This document shows positions 46,116 through 55,588 of a DNA stretch of 64,000 nt, in pieces. The translations under genes and the position numbers were made by a program. The notes beneath the pieces were generated by a model. It saw nothing but the letters and a program-made list of their open reading frames with translations, searched no databases and was not told where the DNA came from. How positions within the stretch are numbered: position 1 is the stretch's first letter; each line of letters begins with the position of its first letter. This DNA is from Streptomyces spiralis (lineage in GTDB: Bacteria > Actinomycetota > Actinomycetes > Streptomycetales > Streptomycetaceae), in assembly GCF_014654675.1 (NCBI RefSeq), contig NZ_BNBC01000009.1, positions 1-64,000 on the forward strand. The letters are read 5' to 3'.

Positions 46116-46502
46116 GCCCCCAGAGTATCGGCCGCGCCACCATGACCGAATTTGCCACCACGCCCCCACCCACCTCGGGCGGCCGGCTCACCGTCCCGGG
46201 CCGTCAGCCGGCCGTCTCCCGCCGCCAGTCCCACCGCCTCCAGCCGACAGTCCCCTGCCCGCCTCTCGCCGCGTGCCCGCCGGTCTCCCGCTGAGTGCCG
46301 TACGTCGCTCGTTCGTGCCGTCGGTCGTTTCGGGTGGGCTTCGGTGGTCTCTTACCGACCGTTTCGCGCACTCTTTCCTGTCTCTTCCGGGGCTCTTTCC
46401 GTCCCGTTTCCCGGCTCATGGCCCGTCCCCAGGCGCGGCCACCAGCCGCTGGTTAGCATGGCGTGGTTGACGCAATCGACCCGGACGGGGGCCTGCACGA
46501 CC
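46116..46502. other. Intergenic region between purK and the GtrA gene
   Basis: This 387-bp gap between divergent genes is pyrimidine-rich on the plus strand and has no convincing ORF. TTAGCAT (46454-46460), about 40 bp before the GtrA start, resembles a -10 box without a good -35. I see nothing else there. Confidence 0.5.
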
Positions 46503-47057
46503 ATGGGACGTGGTTCCTCGGGGCACCGAACGGCGCCCCCGACGCCCCGGGACGCGCTGCTGGGGCGCGTCGGCCGGCTCTGGCGGGAGGCCGTCAAGTT
46601 CGGTGCGGTGGGCGGAGCGGGGCTCCTTGTCAATCTGCTCGTGTTCAACCTGGTACGGCACGTCACCGATCTGCAGGTGGTGCGGGCGAGCGTCATCGCG
46701 ACCGTCGTCTCGATCGTCTTCAACTACGTCGGCTTCCGGTACTTCACCTACCGGGACCGCGACAAGAGCGGCCGCACCAAGGAACTGACCTTGTTCCTGC
46801 TGTTCAGCGTGGTCGGACTGGTGATCGAGAACGGCGTGCTGTACCTGGCGACCTACGGGTTCGGCTGGGACAGCCCGCTGCAGAGCAACGTCTTCAAGTT
46901 CCTCGGCATCGGCATCGCGACCCTGTTCCGCTTCTGGTCCTACCGCACCTGGGTCTTCCGCGCCCTGCCCGCCCGGGAGGCCGTGGCCGACGCGGAGTCG
47001 TTCCTCCACGCGGAGGCACAGGCGAAGAGGCCACGCCCGACCAGGGTCTCCCGCTGA
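46503..47057 (+). CDS. GtrA-family membrane protein
   Basis: A 184-residue protein with four membrane helices (FGAVGGAGLLVNLLVFNLV, VIATVVSIVFNYVGFRYF, LFLLFSVVGLVIENGVLYLAT and VFKFLGIGIATLFRFWSYRTWVF). This is the GtrA family, members of which move lipid-linked sugars across membranes. In mycobacteria the homologue (Rv3277 region) is linked to arabinogalactan. ATG at 46503 is chosen; an ATG at 46458 is possible. It ends 27 bp from the convergent histidine kinase gene with no terminator stem between them. Confidence 0.87.
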   Translation: MGRGSSGHRTAPPTPRDALLGRVGRLWREAVKFGAVGGAGLLVNLLVFNLVRHVTDLQVVRASVIATVVSIVFNYVGFRYFTYRDRDKSGRTKELTLFLLFSVVGLVIENGVLYLATYGFGWDSPLQSNVFKFLGIGIATLFRFWSYRTWVFRALPAREAVADAESFLHAEAQAKRPRPTRVSR

Positions 47058-47084
47058 CCGACCGACCCCTCCGGCACCGTCGGC

Positions 47085-48356
47085 CTACCGCACCGTCGGC
47101 TCCGCCTCCGCCGGTTTCTTCAGCGGGGGTGTGCGGGACAGGAACAGTCCGAAGACCGGCGGCTTGGCCTGGAGGAGTTCCAGGCGGCCTCCGTCGGCCT
47201 CGGCCAGGTCGCGGGCGACGGCCAGCCCGATGCCGGTGGAGTTGCGGCCGCTGATCGTGCGCTCGAAGATCCGCGCGCCCAGGTCGGCGGGGACGCCCGG
47301 ACCCTCGTCGGTGACCTCCACGACCGCCTGGTTGCCGGTCACGCGGGTGCGCAGCGCCACCGTGCCGCCGCCGTGCATGAGCGAGTTCTCGATCAGCGCG
47401 GCCAGCACCTGGGCGACCGCGCCCGGTGTGCCCACGGCCTGCAGGTGCCGCTTGCCGGAGCTGACGATCGCGCGGCCGGCGCTGCGGTAGGCGGGCCGCC
47501 ACTCGGCGATCTGCTGCTGGAGGACCTCGTCGAGGTCGAAGGAGACCGCGGAGCCGATGCGCGGGTCGCGGGAGTTGGTCAGCAGGCGCTCCACCACGTC
47601 CGTCAGCCGCTCCACCTGGGTGAGCGCGACGTTCGCCTCCTCCTTCACCGTGTCCAGCTCGTCGGTGAGGGTGATCTCCTCCAGGCGCATCGACAGCGCG
47701 GTCAGCGGCGTACGCAGCTGGTGGGAGGCGTCGGCGGCCAGGCGCCGCTCGGCGGTCAGCATCCGGGCGATCCGCTCGGCGGAGGAGTCCAGCACATCGG
47801 CCACCCGGTCCAGCTCCGGGACGCCGTAGCGCTTGTGCCGGGGACGCGGGTCGCCCGAGCCGAGGCGTTCCGCGGTCTCGGCGAGGTCGGTCAGCGGGGA
47901 GGCGAGCCGGTTGGCCTGACGGATCGCGAGCAGCACCGCCGCCACCACCGCCAGCAGCGCCACCAGGCCGATGATCAGCAGCGTACGGCCGACCTCGCGG
48001 GTGACGGAGGAGCGGGGCTCCTCCATCCGGACGGTCTCGCCCTGCTCGCCCTTGGCGGTGGAGTGGATCACGTCGCCGTCCGGCTTGGTGCCGACCTCGA
48101 TGGCCGGACGGCCGGGAATGCCGATCACCGCGTACTGGCCGGGCGCCACCTGGTCGTGCAGGATCCGCGCGTCGACCGTCTCGTCGCCGAGCAGCCGGCT
48201 GTCGACGATGCTGGCCAGCCGGAGCGCCTCGGAGTCGACCCGCTCCTGGGCGCTGTTGCTGATCGTGCGGGTCTCCACGATCACCAGGGAGACGCCGAAG
48301 ACGGCGATCACCACGAGCACCACGGCGAGCGTGGACTGGATCAGTCGACGGCGCAT
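47085..48356 (-). CDS. Sensor histidine kinase
   Basis: A 423-residue membrane kinase. Two helices (about 8-27 and 122-145) enclose an extracytoplasmic sensor of about 95 residues, with no recognised fold. A HAMP-type linker follows, then the H-box DASHQLRTPL (His about 211), N-box ALIENSLMHGGG and ATP-lid DEGPGVP / GIGLAVARDL. It phosphorylates the response regulator encoded 55 bp upstream; the gene order regulator-kinase is one operon. The signal is unknown. It is not MtrB, which is encoded elsewhere in streptomycetes. Confidence 0.92.
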   Translation of the reverse strand: MRRRLIQSTLAVVLVVIAVFGVSLVIVETRTISNSAQERVDSEALRLASIVDSRLLGDETVDARILHDQVAPGQYAVIGIPGRPAIEVGTKPDGDVIHSTAKGEQGETVRMEEPRSSVTREVGRTLLIIGLVALLAVVAAVLLAIRQANRLASPLTDLAETAERLGSGDPRPRHKRYGVPELDRVADVLDSSAERIARMLTAERRLAADASHQLRTPLTALSMRLEEITLTDELDTVKEEANVALTQVERLTDVVERLLTNSRDPRIGSAVSFDLDEVLQQQIAEWRPAYRSAGRAIVSSGKRHLQAVGTPGAVAQVLAALIENSLMHGGGTVALRTRVTGNQAVVEVTDEGPGVPADLGARIFERTISGRNSTGIGLAVARDLAEADGGRLELLQAKPPVFGLFLSRTPPLKKPAEAEPTVR

Positions 48357-48411
48357 GACCTCTTACCCGTACTTACCCGTAAGCATCCGTGAGCAGCCCT
48401 GGGGCGGCCGC

Positions 48412-49089
48412 TCAGCTCTTCTCGAAGCGGAAGCCCACGCCGCGCACGGTCGCGATGTACCGGGGGTTCGCCGCGTCGTCGCCGAGCTTCTTGCGCAGCC
48501 ACGAGATGTGCATGTCGAGGGTCTTGGTCGACGACCACCAGGTGGTGTCCCAGACCTCCCGCATCAGCTGGTCGCGGGTGACGACCCGGCCCGCGTCCCG
48601 CACGAGCACCCTCAGCAGGTCGAACTCCTTGGCGGTGAGCTGGAGCTCCTCGTCGCCCATCCAGGCGCGGTGGGACTCGACGTCGATGCGCACGCCGTGC
48701 GTGGCCGGCGGCTGCTGCGGCTCGGCGGCACCGCGCCGGAGCAGGGCCCGGACCCGGGCGAGCAGTTCGGCGAGGCGGAAGGGCTTGGTGACGTAGTCGT
48801 CGGCGCCCGCGTCCAGGCCGACGACCGTGTCGACCTCGTCGGCGCGCGCCGTGAGGATCAAGATGGGCACGGTGTGACCGTCGGCGCGCAGCCGGCGGGC
48901 GACCTCCAGGCCGTCCATACCGGGCAGACCGAGGTCCAGCACGACCAGGTCGACGCCGCCCTGCATTCCGGCGTCGAGTGCGGTGGGTCCGTCCTCACGC
49001 ACCTCGACCTCGTAACCTTCCCGGCGCAGTGCGCGGGCCAGCGGCTCCGAGATGGACGCGTCGTCCTCGGCGAGCAGTACACGGGTCAT
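48412..49089 (-). CDS. OmpR-family response regulator
   Basis: A 225-residue DNA-binding regulator. The receiver domain has LLAEDDASISEPL (acidic pocket), VVLDLGLPGMDGLE (phospho-Asp, about 51) and ILTARAD plus TKPF (Lys). The C-terminal winged helix has TAKEFDLLRVLVR and YIATVRGVGFRFEK. ATG at 49089. First gene of a two-component operon with the downstream kinase. Confidence 0.93.
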   Translation of the reverse strand: MTRVLLAEDDASISEPLARALRREGYEVEVREDGPTALDAGMQGGVDLVVLDLGLPGMDGLEVARRLRADGHTVPILILTARADEVDTVVGLDAGADDYVTKPFRLAELLARVRALLRRGAAEPQQPPATHGVRIDVESHRAWMGDEELQLTAKEFDLLRVLVRDAGRVVTRDQLMREVWDTTWWSSTKTLDMHISWLRKKLGDDAANPRYIATVRGVGFRFEKS

Positions 49090-49650
49090 GGGGTGATGGT
49101 AGTCCGACGGTGCCGCCTGCTGGGTTGGTGCTGCGGTGTGATCGACATCGGGCGCTCTTACCTTTCGCCCCTGGGGTCACGGAGCCCCCTAGCGTGGGCG
49201 CGGACCCGCGCGTCCCCCGGTCCGGACCATTGACCGGGGGATGCGATCCTTGAACAGGCCCCTCGTTTACACCTTCGAAAGAGTGGGCGCGGTTCCCCTT
49301 GGGCCTGTGATCCGCGTCTCAAGTCCTTCCATACCGGGCGGTGTCCTGCCGTATGGTGAGCTGAACGCCTGTAGCACGCAGCGGACCTTTGGCGCTCATT
49401 CGACGCTGAGGGTCCCTTTTGTGTGCGGGCCGGCTCCGACCGGCCTTGAAAGGAATGACCTAGGGCCGGGCCTCATCGCACGCTTGACGCGTCGTGAGGC
49501 GTGGATCCCGGTGGCCGCCGTCCGTCGCTCCGAGACCCGGGGCGGACTCCCCCTGGGCGTGGGGTGGACGACCGTCCTGCCGGTGCCGGCCGCCCCCCAC
49601 CGGGCGCGCGGCGGCTCGTCGCCGCGCGTCCCGACCAGCAAGGAACGACC
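49090..49650. other. 561-bp intergenic region between response regulator and POT transporter
   Basis: The gap lies between divergent genes and holds an imperfect inverted repeat around 49329-49356 (CCATAC...GTATGG). TTGACC at 49230-49235 and TTGAAC at 49251-49256 are present, but without -10 partners. I see no gene or strong terminator. Confidence 0.45.
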
Positions 49651-51147
49651 ATGGCGTCCAGCCTGACGAAGGACTCGGTCCGCCCGGGCACCCCCGGTTC
49701 CGAGAAGACCTTCTTCGGCCACCCCCGCGGCCTGGCCACCCTCTTCATGACCGAGATGTGGGAGCGCTTCTCCTACTACGGCATGAGGGCTCTGCTCCCG
49801 CTGTACCTGGTGGCTCCGGGCGGCCTGCACCTGAGTGCGGCCACCGCGACCGCGATCTACTCGGTCTACCTCTCCCTCGTGTACCTGCTCGCCCTGCCGG
49901 GCGGCTGGTTCGCCGACCGGGTGCTCGGCCCCCGCAAGACCGTCGCCGTCGCCGGCGCGGTCATCATGCTGGGCCACCTGACGCTGGCCCTGCCGTGGGC
50001 CGGCAGCTTCTTCGCCGGTCTCGGTCTCGTCGCCATCGGCTCCGGCCTGCTGAAGGCCAACATCTCCACGATGGTCGGCCACCTGTACAAGGGCACCGAC
50101 GACCCGCGCCGGGACGGCGGCTTCACGATCTTCTACATCGGCATCAACCTGGGTGCCTTCGCCGCGCCGCTGGTCATCGGCACGATCGGTGAGAACGTCA
50201 ACTGGCACATCGGCTTCGCGCTCGCCGCGCTCGGCATGGCGCTGGGCCTGGCCCAGTTCCTGCTCGGCTCCCGCCACCTGGACGCGCGCTCCGACGTCGT
50301 ACCGACGCCGCTGTCCGCGCAGGAGAAGTCGGCCGTGCTGCGCAAGTCGGCCCTGTGGGCGGCCGTCGCGGTCGTCTTCTACGCGATCGTCGGCTTCTCC
50401 GGCGTCTACACCCTGAACTGGCTGCTGGTCCCGATCACCGTCGCCGGTCTGCTCATCCCGATCCTGGTCATCGCCCGGATCAAGCGGGACAAGGACCTGG
50501 ACCGCACCGAGCAGTCGAAGATGACCGCGTACATCTGGTTCTTCGTCGCCGCGGCCGTGTTCTGGATGATCTACGACCAGGGCGGTTCCACGGTGTCGCT
50601 GTTCGCCGAGGAGTCGGCCAAGAACAGCGTCCTCGGCTGGGGCTTCCCGGTCTCCTGGTACCAGTCGGTCAACCCGGTCATGATCATGGCGTTCGCGCCG
50701 GTCTTCGCCTGGCTGTGGGTCGCGCTCGCCCGGCGCGGCAAGGAGCCCAGCACCGCGGTGAAGTTCGCGATGGGCCTGCTGCTCATCGGCGCGTCCTTCT
50801 TCCTCTTCCTGGCCCCGCTGGCGATCGCCGACGGCGGTCACAAGGCGGCCGCGCTGTGGCTGGTGGCGATCTACTTCGTGCAGACCGTCGGTGAGCTGAC
50901 GCTCTCCCCGGTCGGCCTGTCGGTCACCACGAAGATGGCGCCCGTGAAGTACGCCTCCCAGATGATGGGTGTCTGGTTCCTGGCCGTCACCGCCGGTGAC
51001 GCCACGACCGGTCTGCTCTCCATCGCCGGCGTCGACCTGAACAAGACGGGCATCGTGACCCTGGAGGCGGCCCTCGCCGCCGTGGCCGGTGTGGCGGTGT
51101 GGATGTACCGCAAGAAGGTCAAGGAACTCATGGGCGACGTGCGCTGA
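49651..51147 (+). CDS. POT-family proton-dependent oligopeptide transporter
   Basis: A 498-residue inner-membrane symporter importing di-/tripeptides. The N-terminal MWERFSYYGMRALLPLYL contains the ExxERxxYYG-type proton-coupling segment (as E-x-W-E-R-F-S-Y-Y-G). GFTIFYIGINLGAFAAPLV is the second family signature. About 14 hydrophobic segments can be drawn. The ATG at 49651 has AAGGAA 5 bp upstream. It is monocistronic and ends at a bidirectional terminator shared with prsI. Confidence 0.94.
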   Translation: MASSLTKDSVRPGTPGSEKTFFGHPRGLATLFMTEMWERFSYYGMRALLPLYLVAPGGLHLSAATATAIYSVYLSLVYLLALPGGWFADRVLGPRKTVAVAGAVIMLGHLTLALPWAGSFFAGLGLVAIGSGLLKANISTMVGHLYKGTDDPRRDGGFTIFYIGINLGAFAAPLVIGTIGENVNWHIGFALAALGMALGLAQFLLGSRHLDARSDVVPTPLSAQEKSAVLRKSALWAAVAVVFYAIVGFSGVYTLNWLLVPITVAGLLIPILVIARIKRDKDLDRTEQSKMTAYIWFFVAAAVFWMIYDQGGSTVSLFAEESAKNSVLGWGFPVSWYQSVNPVMIMAFAPVFAWLWVALARRGKEPSTAVKFAMGLLLIGASFFLFLAPLAIADGGHKAAALWLVAIYFVQTVGELTLSPVGLSVTTKMAPVKYASQMMGVWFLAVTAGDATTGLLSIAGVDLNKTGIVTLEAALAAVAGVAVWMYRKKVKELMGDVR

Positions 51148-51208
51148 CGTCCGCAGACGTACGCGCGTCTCCGGCTCGTCGCTTCGCCGGTCGTCCGTTG
51201 CACTGGAA

Positions 51209-51241
51209 GGGCCCTCGCATCCCGTACGGATGCGAGGGCCC
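51209..51241. terminator. Bidirectional terminator between POT and prsI
   Basis: A perfect 14-bp stem (GGGCCCTCGCATCC / GGATGCGAGGGCCC) with a 5-nt loop lies between convergent genes ending at 51147 and 51290. Confidence 0.88.
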
Positions 51242-51289
51242 TCCGGCGTTCGCGGGAGCCGCCACGCGGCGGGCTCCTGAGACAGCCAC

Positions 51290-51838
51290 CTACGCGGGAG
51301 CCCCCAGCTCCGCCCACACCCTCTTGCCGGCGACGCCGGGGACGCGTACGACGCCCCAGTCGAGGCACAGACGCTGGACGATGAACATGCCGTGACCGCC
51401 GGGGCGGCCGGCGCGGTGCGGGGTGCGCGGGGCCGGCTGGCCGGTGCCGCGGTCGGAGACCTCGATGTGGATCACCTTGTTGTCGCAGGCGATCTCCATC
51501 TGGTCCGGGCCCTCGGCGTGCAGACAGGCGTTGGTGACCAGTTCGGAGACGACGAGGAGCACATCCTCGGCGGCGGCCCGCTGGTCGGCGCTCGCGGCGG
51601 GCAGCCAGCCCCACGCGTACAGCGCCTGGCGGGCGAAGTCGCGGGCGAGCGGCACGACGCCGCTCTCGCCGTCGAAGCTCAGCCTGCGGACCTGACGACC
51701 CCCCGACGGGACCGCGGGCACGGTCGTCGCGCCCCCTGCGGACGTCCCGTCCGCAGGCGCGCCCCCCTCGGACGCCCCGGAAGCGCCGCTGGGCTCCGGG
51801 CCGTGGTCGCCCGGCGAGTAAGGCCGGGTGGTGCTCAT
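51290..51838 (-). CDS. prsI: Anti-sigma factor-type ATPase (PrsI-like)
   Basis: A 182-residue protein. The RsbW/SpoIIAB-type HATPase fold has an N-box VVSELVTNACLHA, then VSDRGTG and GGHGMFIVQRL. The N-terminal about 45 residues are Gly/Ser/Pro-rich. It should hold SigI inactive and also phosphorylate the STAS antagonist ArsI. The name follows the SigI-PrsI-ArsI module known in S. coelicolor. Start is ATG at 51838. The leader has several GTGA motifs. Confidence 0.85.
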   Translation of the reverse strand: MSTTRPYSPGDHGPEPSGASGASEGGAPADGTSAGGATTVPAVPSGGRQVRRLSFDGESGVVPLARDFARQALYAWGWLPAASADQRAAAEDVLLVVSELVTNACLHAEGPDQMEIACDNKVIHIEVSDRGTGQPAPRTPHRAGRPGGHGMFIVQRLCLDWGVVRVPGVAGKRVWAELGAPA

Positions 51839-51845
51839 CAGCGCT

Positions 51846-51897
51846 TCACCTCACCGATTCACCAGTTCACGTTTCACACGTCACTACACAAAGTCAC
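51846..51897 (-). repeat. GTGA-rich leader of prsI
   Basis: Seven TCAC tetramers (starting 51846, 51851, 51859, 51867, 51874, 51881 and 51894) lie within 52 bp, reading GTGA on the coding strand. One contributes to the ribosome site. Spacing is irregular. Confidence 0.4.
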
Positions 51898-52135
51898 TGC
51901 ACACATACACGTCGGTACGTCGCCTGCCGATGCTCCAGGATGTCTCCTGCCCGACCGATCCCATGGGACACCACCGTTTTCCGGCGCGTGGGGCGTGCCC
52001 CTCGACGTATCCCTCGGCGTGCCTCCGGGCGCAGGCCGGTGGGCCCATCGGCCCGTCGGTCGGCCGGCTGAAGGTTTCCGCAGAACAGCACACGGAAGCG
52101 ACGCGCCGGCGGCCGACGGGCGGCCCGCGACCGGC

Positions 52136-52513
52136 TCAGCCGGTCTCGTCGGCCAGAGCATCCTCGAGCGTGTCGTGCACGCTGAAGACCGCGTCCGCTC
52201 CTGTGATCTCAAACACACGCGCCACCACCGGCAGCATCCCGGCGAGGTGCACACCTCCCCCGGCCGCCTCCGCCTTCAGTCGCGCCCCCAGCAGCACGTT
52301 CAGCCCGGTGGAGTCGCAGAACTCCAGGCGCGAACAGTCCACCACCAGGCGCGAGCGCCCCTTGTCGAGGCACTCCTCGAGCGGCTCGCGCAGCAGGTCG
52401 GCCGTGTGATGGTCCAGCTCACCAGCCGGTGTCACGACGGCGCTGGAACCCTCTTGCCGCACCTCCACCAGAAGCCGGCCCGACTGTGCGCTGCCGACCG
52501 TCCCGCGGTCCAT
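52136..52513 (-). CDS. arsI: STAS-type anti-anti-sigma factor (ArsI-like)
   Basis: A 125-residue STAS protein. LVVDCSRLEFCDSTGLNVLL holds the phosphorylatable Ser68 (in DSTG). Unphosphorylated protein should bind PrsI and release SigI. ATG at 52513 with GGGAGAGAG upstream is preferred to a longer frame. It is divergent from sigI and lies 300 bp from prsI on the same strand. Confidence 0.87.
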   Translation of the reverse strand: MDRGTVGSAQSGRLLVEVRQEGSSAVVTPAGELDHHTADLLREPLEECLDKGRSRLVVDCSRLEFCDSTGLNVLLGARLKAEAAGGGVHLAGMLPVVARVFEITGADAVFSVHDTLEDALADETG

Positions 52514-52764
52514 GCCGTCTCTCTCTCCCGGTGTCTTGGCTGCTGACTGACGCCATCGAACACTACGCCTTCCCTCACCCCTCCGACACCCGAACAACTA
52601 CACAGAAACGGACATATAGCCACACAAGGCACTTGCGGTGGCCGTGGTGAAGCGGGTAGGGCTATTAGAGACACGCACCCGACACGGCCGGCTTTGGAGG
52701 CGCCGCACACCGCAGTGCACGAACTGGCTTCGGCAGCCATATGCCGAGAACGATGGAGGACATC

Positions 52765-53691
52765 ATGTCACCCCGGCTCGACGCCTCGCATACCCGGACG
52801 GCGACGTCGACACCCCCTCCGGACCATCTGGATCCCATCGAGCTTCAGGACGACGTACGCGCCGAGCCGGTCGAACCGGCCACCGCGCTGGACGGGCTTC
52901 CGGACATCCCCCCGTACGACGAGGTGGCCCCGGACGACGCCCGGGCGCTTTCCAAGACCCTCTTCGAGCGGCTGGAATCCCTCGAGGAAGGCACCCACGA
53001 GTACTCGTACGTCCGCAACACCCTCGTCGAACTCAACCTCGCGCTGGTCAAGTTCGCCGCCTCCCGCTTCCGCTCCCGCAGCGAGCCGATGGAGGACATC
53101 ATCCAGGTCGGCACCATCGGCCTGATCAAGGCGATCGACCGCTTCGAGCTCTCCCGGGGTGTCGAGTTCCCGACCTTCGCGATGCCTACCATCATCGGCG
53201 AGATCAAGCGCTTCTTCCGCGACACCTCGTGGTCGGTGCGTGTGCCGCGCCGGCTCCAGGAACTGCGGCTGGACCTGGCCAAGGCCGGTGACGAACTGGC
53301 CCAGCGCCTGGACCGCGCCCCGACGGTGACGGAACTGGCCGAACACCTCGGCCTGTCCCGGGACGAGGTGGTCGAGGGCATGGCGGCGTCCAACGCGTAC
53401 ACCGCCTCGTCGCTGGACGCCCAGCCCGAGGACGACGACTCCGAGGGCGCGCTCGCGGACCGCATCGGCTACGAGGACCACGGGCTCGAAGGCATCGAGT
53501 ACGTCGAGTCGTTGAAGCCGCTGATCGCCGAACTGCCCTGCCGGGACCGGAAGATCCTGTCCCTGCGGTTCGTGGCGGGCATGACCCAGTCGGAGATCGG
53601 CGACGAGCTCGGCATCTCGCAGATGCACGTCTCACGGCTGCTGTCGCGCACGCTGGTACGGCTGCGCAAGGGGCTGACGGTCGAGGAGTGA
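52765..53691 (+). CDS. sigI: SigB/SigF-type sigma factor SigI
   Basis: A 308-residue sigma factor of the SigB/SigF type. Region 2 is PMEDIIQVGTIGLIKAIDRFE and GVEFPTFAMPTIIGEIKR; region 3 follows from RVPRRLQELRL; region 4 has MTQSEIGDELGISQMHVSRLL. ATG at 52765 has GGAGGA just upstream; ATG at 52741 is an alternative. It is held by PrsI and released by ArsI. The group responds to osmotic-type stress in S. coelicolor. Followed 190 bp later by the lectin-membrane protein gene. Confidence 0.93.
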   Translation: MSPRLDASHTRTATSTPPPDHLDPIELQDDVRAEPVEPATALDGLPDIPPYDEVAPDDARALSKTLFERLESLEEGTHEYSYVRNTLVELNLALVKFAASRFRSRSEPMEDIIQVGTIGLIKAIDRFELSRGVEFPTFAMPTIIGEIKRFFRDTSWSVRVPRRLQELRLDLAKAGDELAQRLDRAPTVTELAEHLGLSRDEVVEGMAASNAYTASSLDAQPEDDDSEGALADRIGYEDHGLEGIEYVESLKPLIAELPCRDRKILSLRFVAGMTQSEIGDELGISQMHVSRLLSRTLVRLRKGLTVEE

Positions 53692-53884
53692 CCGGCCTGA
53701 CATGAGGTTCTCCGCCCGGTGCCGCGAACGGCGCCGGGCGGGACCCGTCGGGCACCGCACCGGCGGCTCCCGGTTACCCGCGGAAACCTCTTTCCCCGCC
53801 CCGCCTCCACCACTAGGGTCGCCCTCCAAACCGGCCGGTACGTCAGGACTCCGGGATCCCGGCCGGGCTGCGAGGAGGCAGGCG

Positions 53885-55588
53885 ATGGCTCGGGCCGACG
53901 GTACCGACAACGACGTCGAGACCGGGGACGCGGGTGGCCCGTACACGGGCGCGTCCGGCGAGGCCGCCGGCCCCGCGACGGGCCGACGCGCAGGGACGTC
54001 GGCCGAAGTCACGGACCCGTACGAGGACTTGCCCGGCGAGGACGGCTGGGTCGGGGAGGCCGGCGGCGGCTACGCGGGGGCGGCCGATGCGCGGCTGGTC
54101 GGGTTGCTGCGCGCCGAGACGCCGACGGTCTACCCGGCGCTGCGGGAGCTGCGGAGCCGTCATCACTCCGCCGTGCTCGCCTACGCCCGCCGGTGCACGA
54201 CCAGTGACGCGGCGGCGCGGCAGCTGGCCGCGCAGGCGTTCACCCATGCCGCGCGCGAGAGTGCTCGCGGTGTGGACCGGGGCGTCCCCGTGCGGCTGCA
54301 ACTCCTGCTGCTGACCGCCCGTCTGGCCGCCGCATGGGCGCGCGACGAACGCGCGGGCGGCCTGGACGCGGGGCTGCTGCTGATCCTGAGCACGGCCGGC
54401 GCCGACGGCCCCGAACCGCCGCTGCTCGCGGCCTTCCAGTCGCTGCCGCTGCGGGCCCAGGGACTGCTCTGGTACGGGACCGTGGAGCAGGAGAGCGATG
54501 AACGGACGGCCAGGTTCCTCGGCCTCACCCGCGAGGATGTGCGCTACGGCGTCCCGCAGGCGCTCCAGGCCATGGCCCGGGCCTGTCTGAGAAGCCGCCT
54601 CGCCGCCTCCGACGACCCGCACTGCGGCGACTTCCGGCGGCTGATCGAGGAGTCCGTACGGCCGGAGAACCCCCGTTCCAGCGCCGATCTGCACATCCAT
54701 ATGGCGCACTGCGCGCACTGCACGGCCGCGTTCGAGGAGCAGTCCGCGCTGCGCGACGACCCGCGCACCGCGCTCGCCGAGGGCCTGCTGCCCTGGGGCG
54801 GCACGGCCTACGTCACGCGGCGGCCCACCGAACCGGGCCGGGAGGCCGGGGCAGCCACGGACGACGGCACGCCGACCACCGCCTGGCCGCCGTCCCGCCG
54901 CTACGTCCTGGCCTCGGTGGCGCTCGGCGTCGCGCTCACCCCGCTGCTGCTCTTCGCCCTCTCCTCGGGAGACACGGAGCCGCACCGGCGGTCGGCGGGC
55001 GCGGTGACCACTCCCTCGGTGCCTGCCCAGGTCACGGTGACGGCGACGGTGTCGACCGGCCCCGCGACGCCCTCTCCGTCCGCGACCTCACGGCCGCCGT
55101 CGCCCACTCCGTCCCCCCGCCCCACACGGACCGCCCACATCGATCCCCCGCCGCCGAAGCCGGCACCCAGGCCGTCCCCCACCTATCCGCCGGGCGCGGT
55201 GTTCGCGCAGGTGGTGAACGACGCCTCGGGCCGCTGTCTGGACGTGGCCGGGGACTTCGACAACGGCACGGACGTCGTCACCGCCCCCTGCGGCTCCGCG
55301 GACACCCAGCGCTGGCGGGTGGACCCCGGGCGCGGTGTCGTGCAGTCGGCCGCGGACCCCGACTTCTGCCTGGACAGCCGGGGCTCCGTGGACAAGGGCG
55401 TCGGCATCTGGTCGTGCGACTCGGTCGACGGCAGAAACGGCCGGAACCTGACGTTCACCGTCGACCCGGACGGCGTCATCCGCCCGGCCGTCGCCATCGA
55501 GACGGCCCTCACCGACAACGGCGGCTACCTGTCTTTGGACCCGCTGAGCGGTGGGGCCGAGCAGCGGTGGCGGGCGGGTCAGCGGTGA
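53885..55588 (+). CDS. Transmembrane protein with sigma-like/zinc-finger N-terminus and ricin-type lectin C-terminus
   Basis: A 567-residue protein; the ATG at 53885 has GAGGAGG 7 bp upstream. Residues about 65-240 look like a degenerate ECF-sigma-type two-helix unit ([45 protein letters not shown]). A His272-x3-Cys276-x2-Cys279 zinc-anti-sigma motif (HMAHCAHC) follows. One helix spans about 340-358, then a Pro/Ser/Thr-rich linker. Residues about 437-567 form a ricin-type beta-trefoil lectin ([22 protein letters not shown]). Topology would place the first part in the cytosol and the lectin outside. The gene follows sigI and overlaps hutI at the 3' ends. The sigma assignment is a judgement. 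Confidence 0.68.
   Translation: MARADGTDNDVETGDAGGPYTGASGEAAGPATGRRAGTSAEVTDPYEDLPGEDGWVGEAGGGYAGAADARLVGLLRAETPTVYPALRELRSRHHSAVLAYARRCTTSDAAARQLAAQAFTHAARESARGVDRGVPVRLQLLLLTARLAAAWARDERAGGLDAGLLLILSTAGADGPEPPLLAAFQSLPLRAQGLLWYGTVEQESDERTARFLGLTREDVRYGVPQALQAMARACLRSRLAASDDPHCGDFRRLIEESVRPENPRSSADLHIHMAHCAHCTAAFEEQSALRDDPRTALAEGLLPWGGTAYVTRRPTEPGREAGAATDDGTPTTAWPPSRRYVLASVALGVALTPLLLFALSSGDTEPHRRSAGAVTTPSVPAQVTVTATVSTGPATPSPSATSRPPSPTPSPRPTRTAHIDPPPPKPAPRPSPTYPPGAVFAQVVNDASGRCLDVAGDFDNGTDVVTAPCGSADTQRWRVDPGRGVVQSAADPDFCLDSRGSVDKGVGIWSCDSVDGRNGRNLTFTVDPDGVIRPAVAIETALTDNGGYLSLDPLSGGAEQRWRAGQR

Noticed and set aside
47085..49089. Two-component pair as MtrAB
   Set aside because: The operon order and sensor domain do not identify it as MtrAB; in streptomycetes mtrAB lies near but outside this interval.
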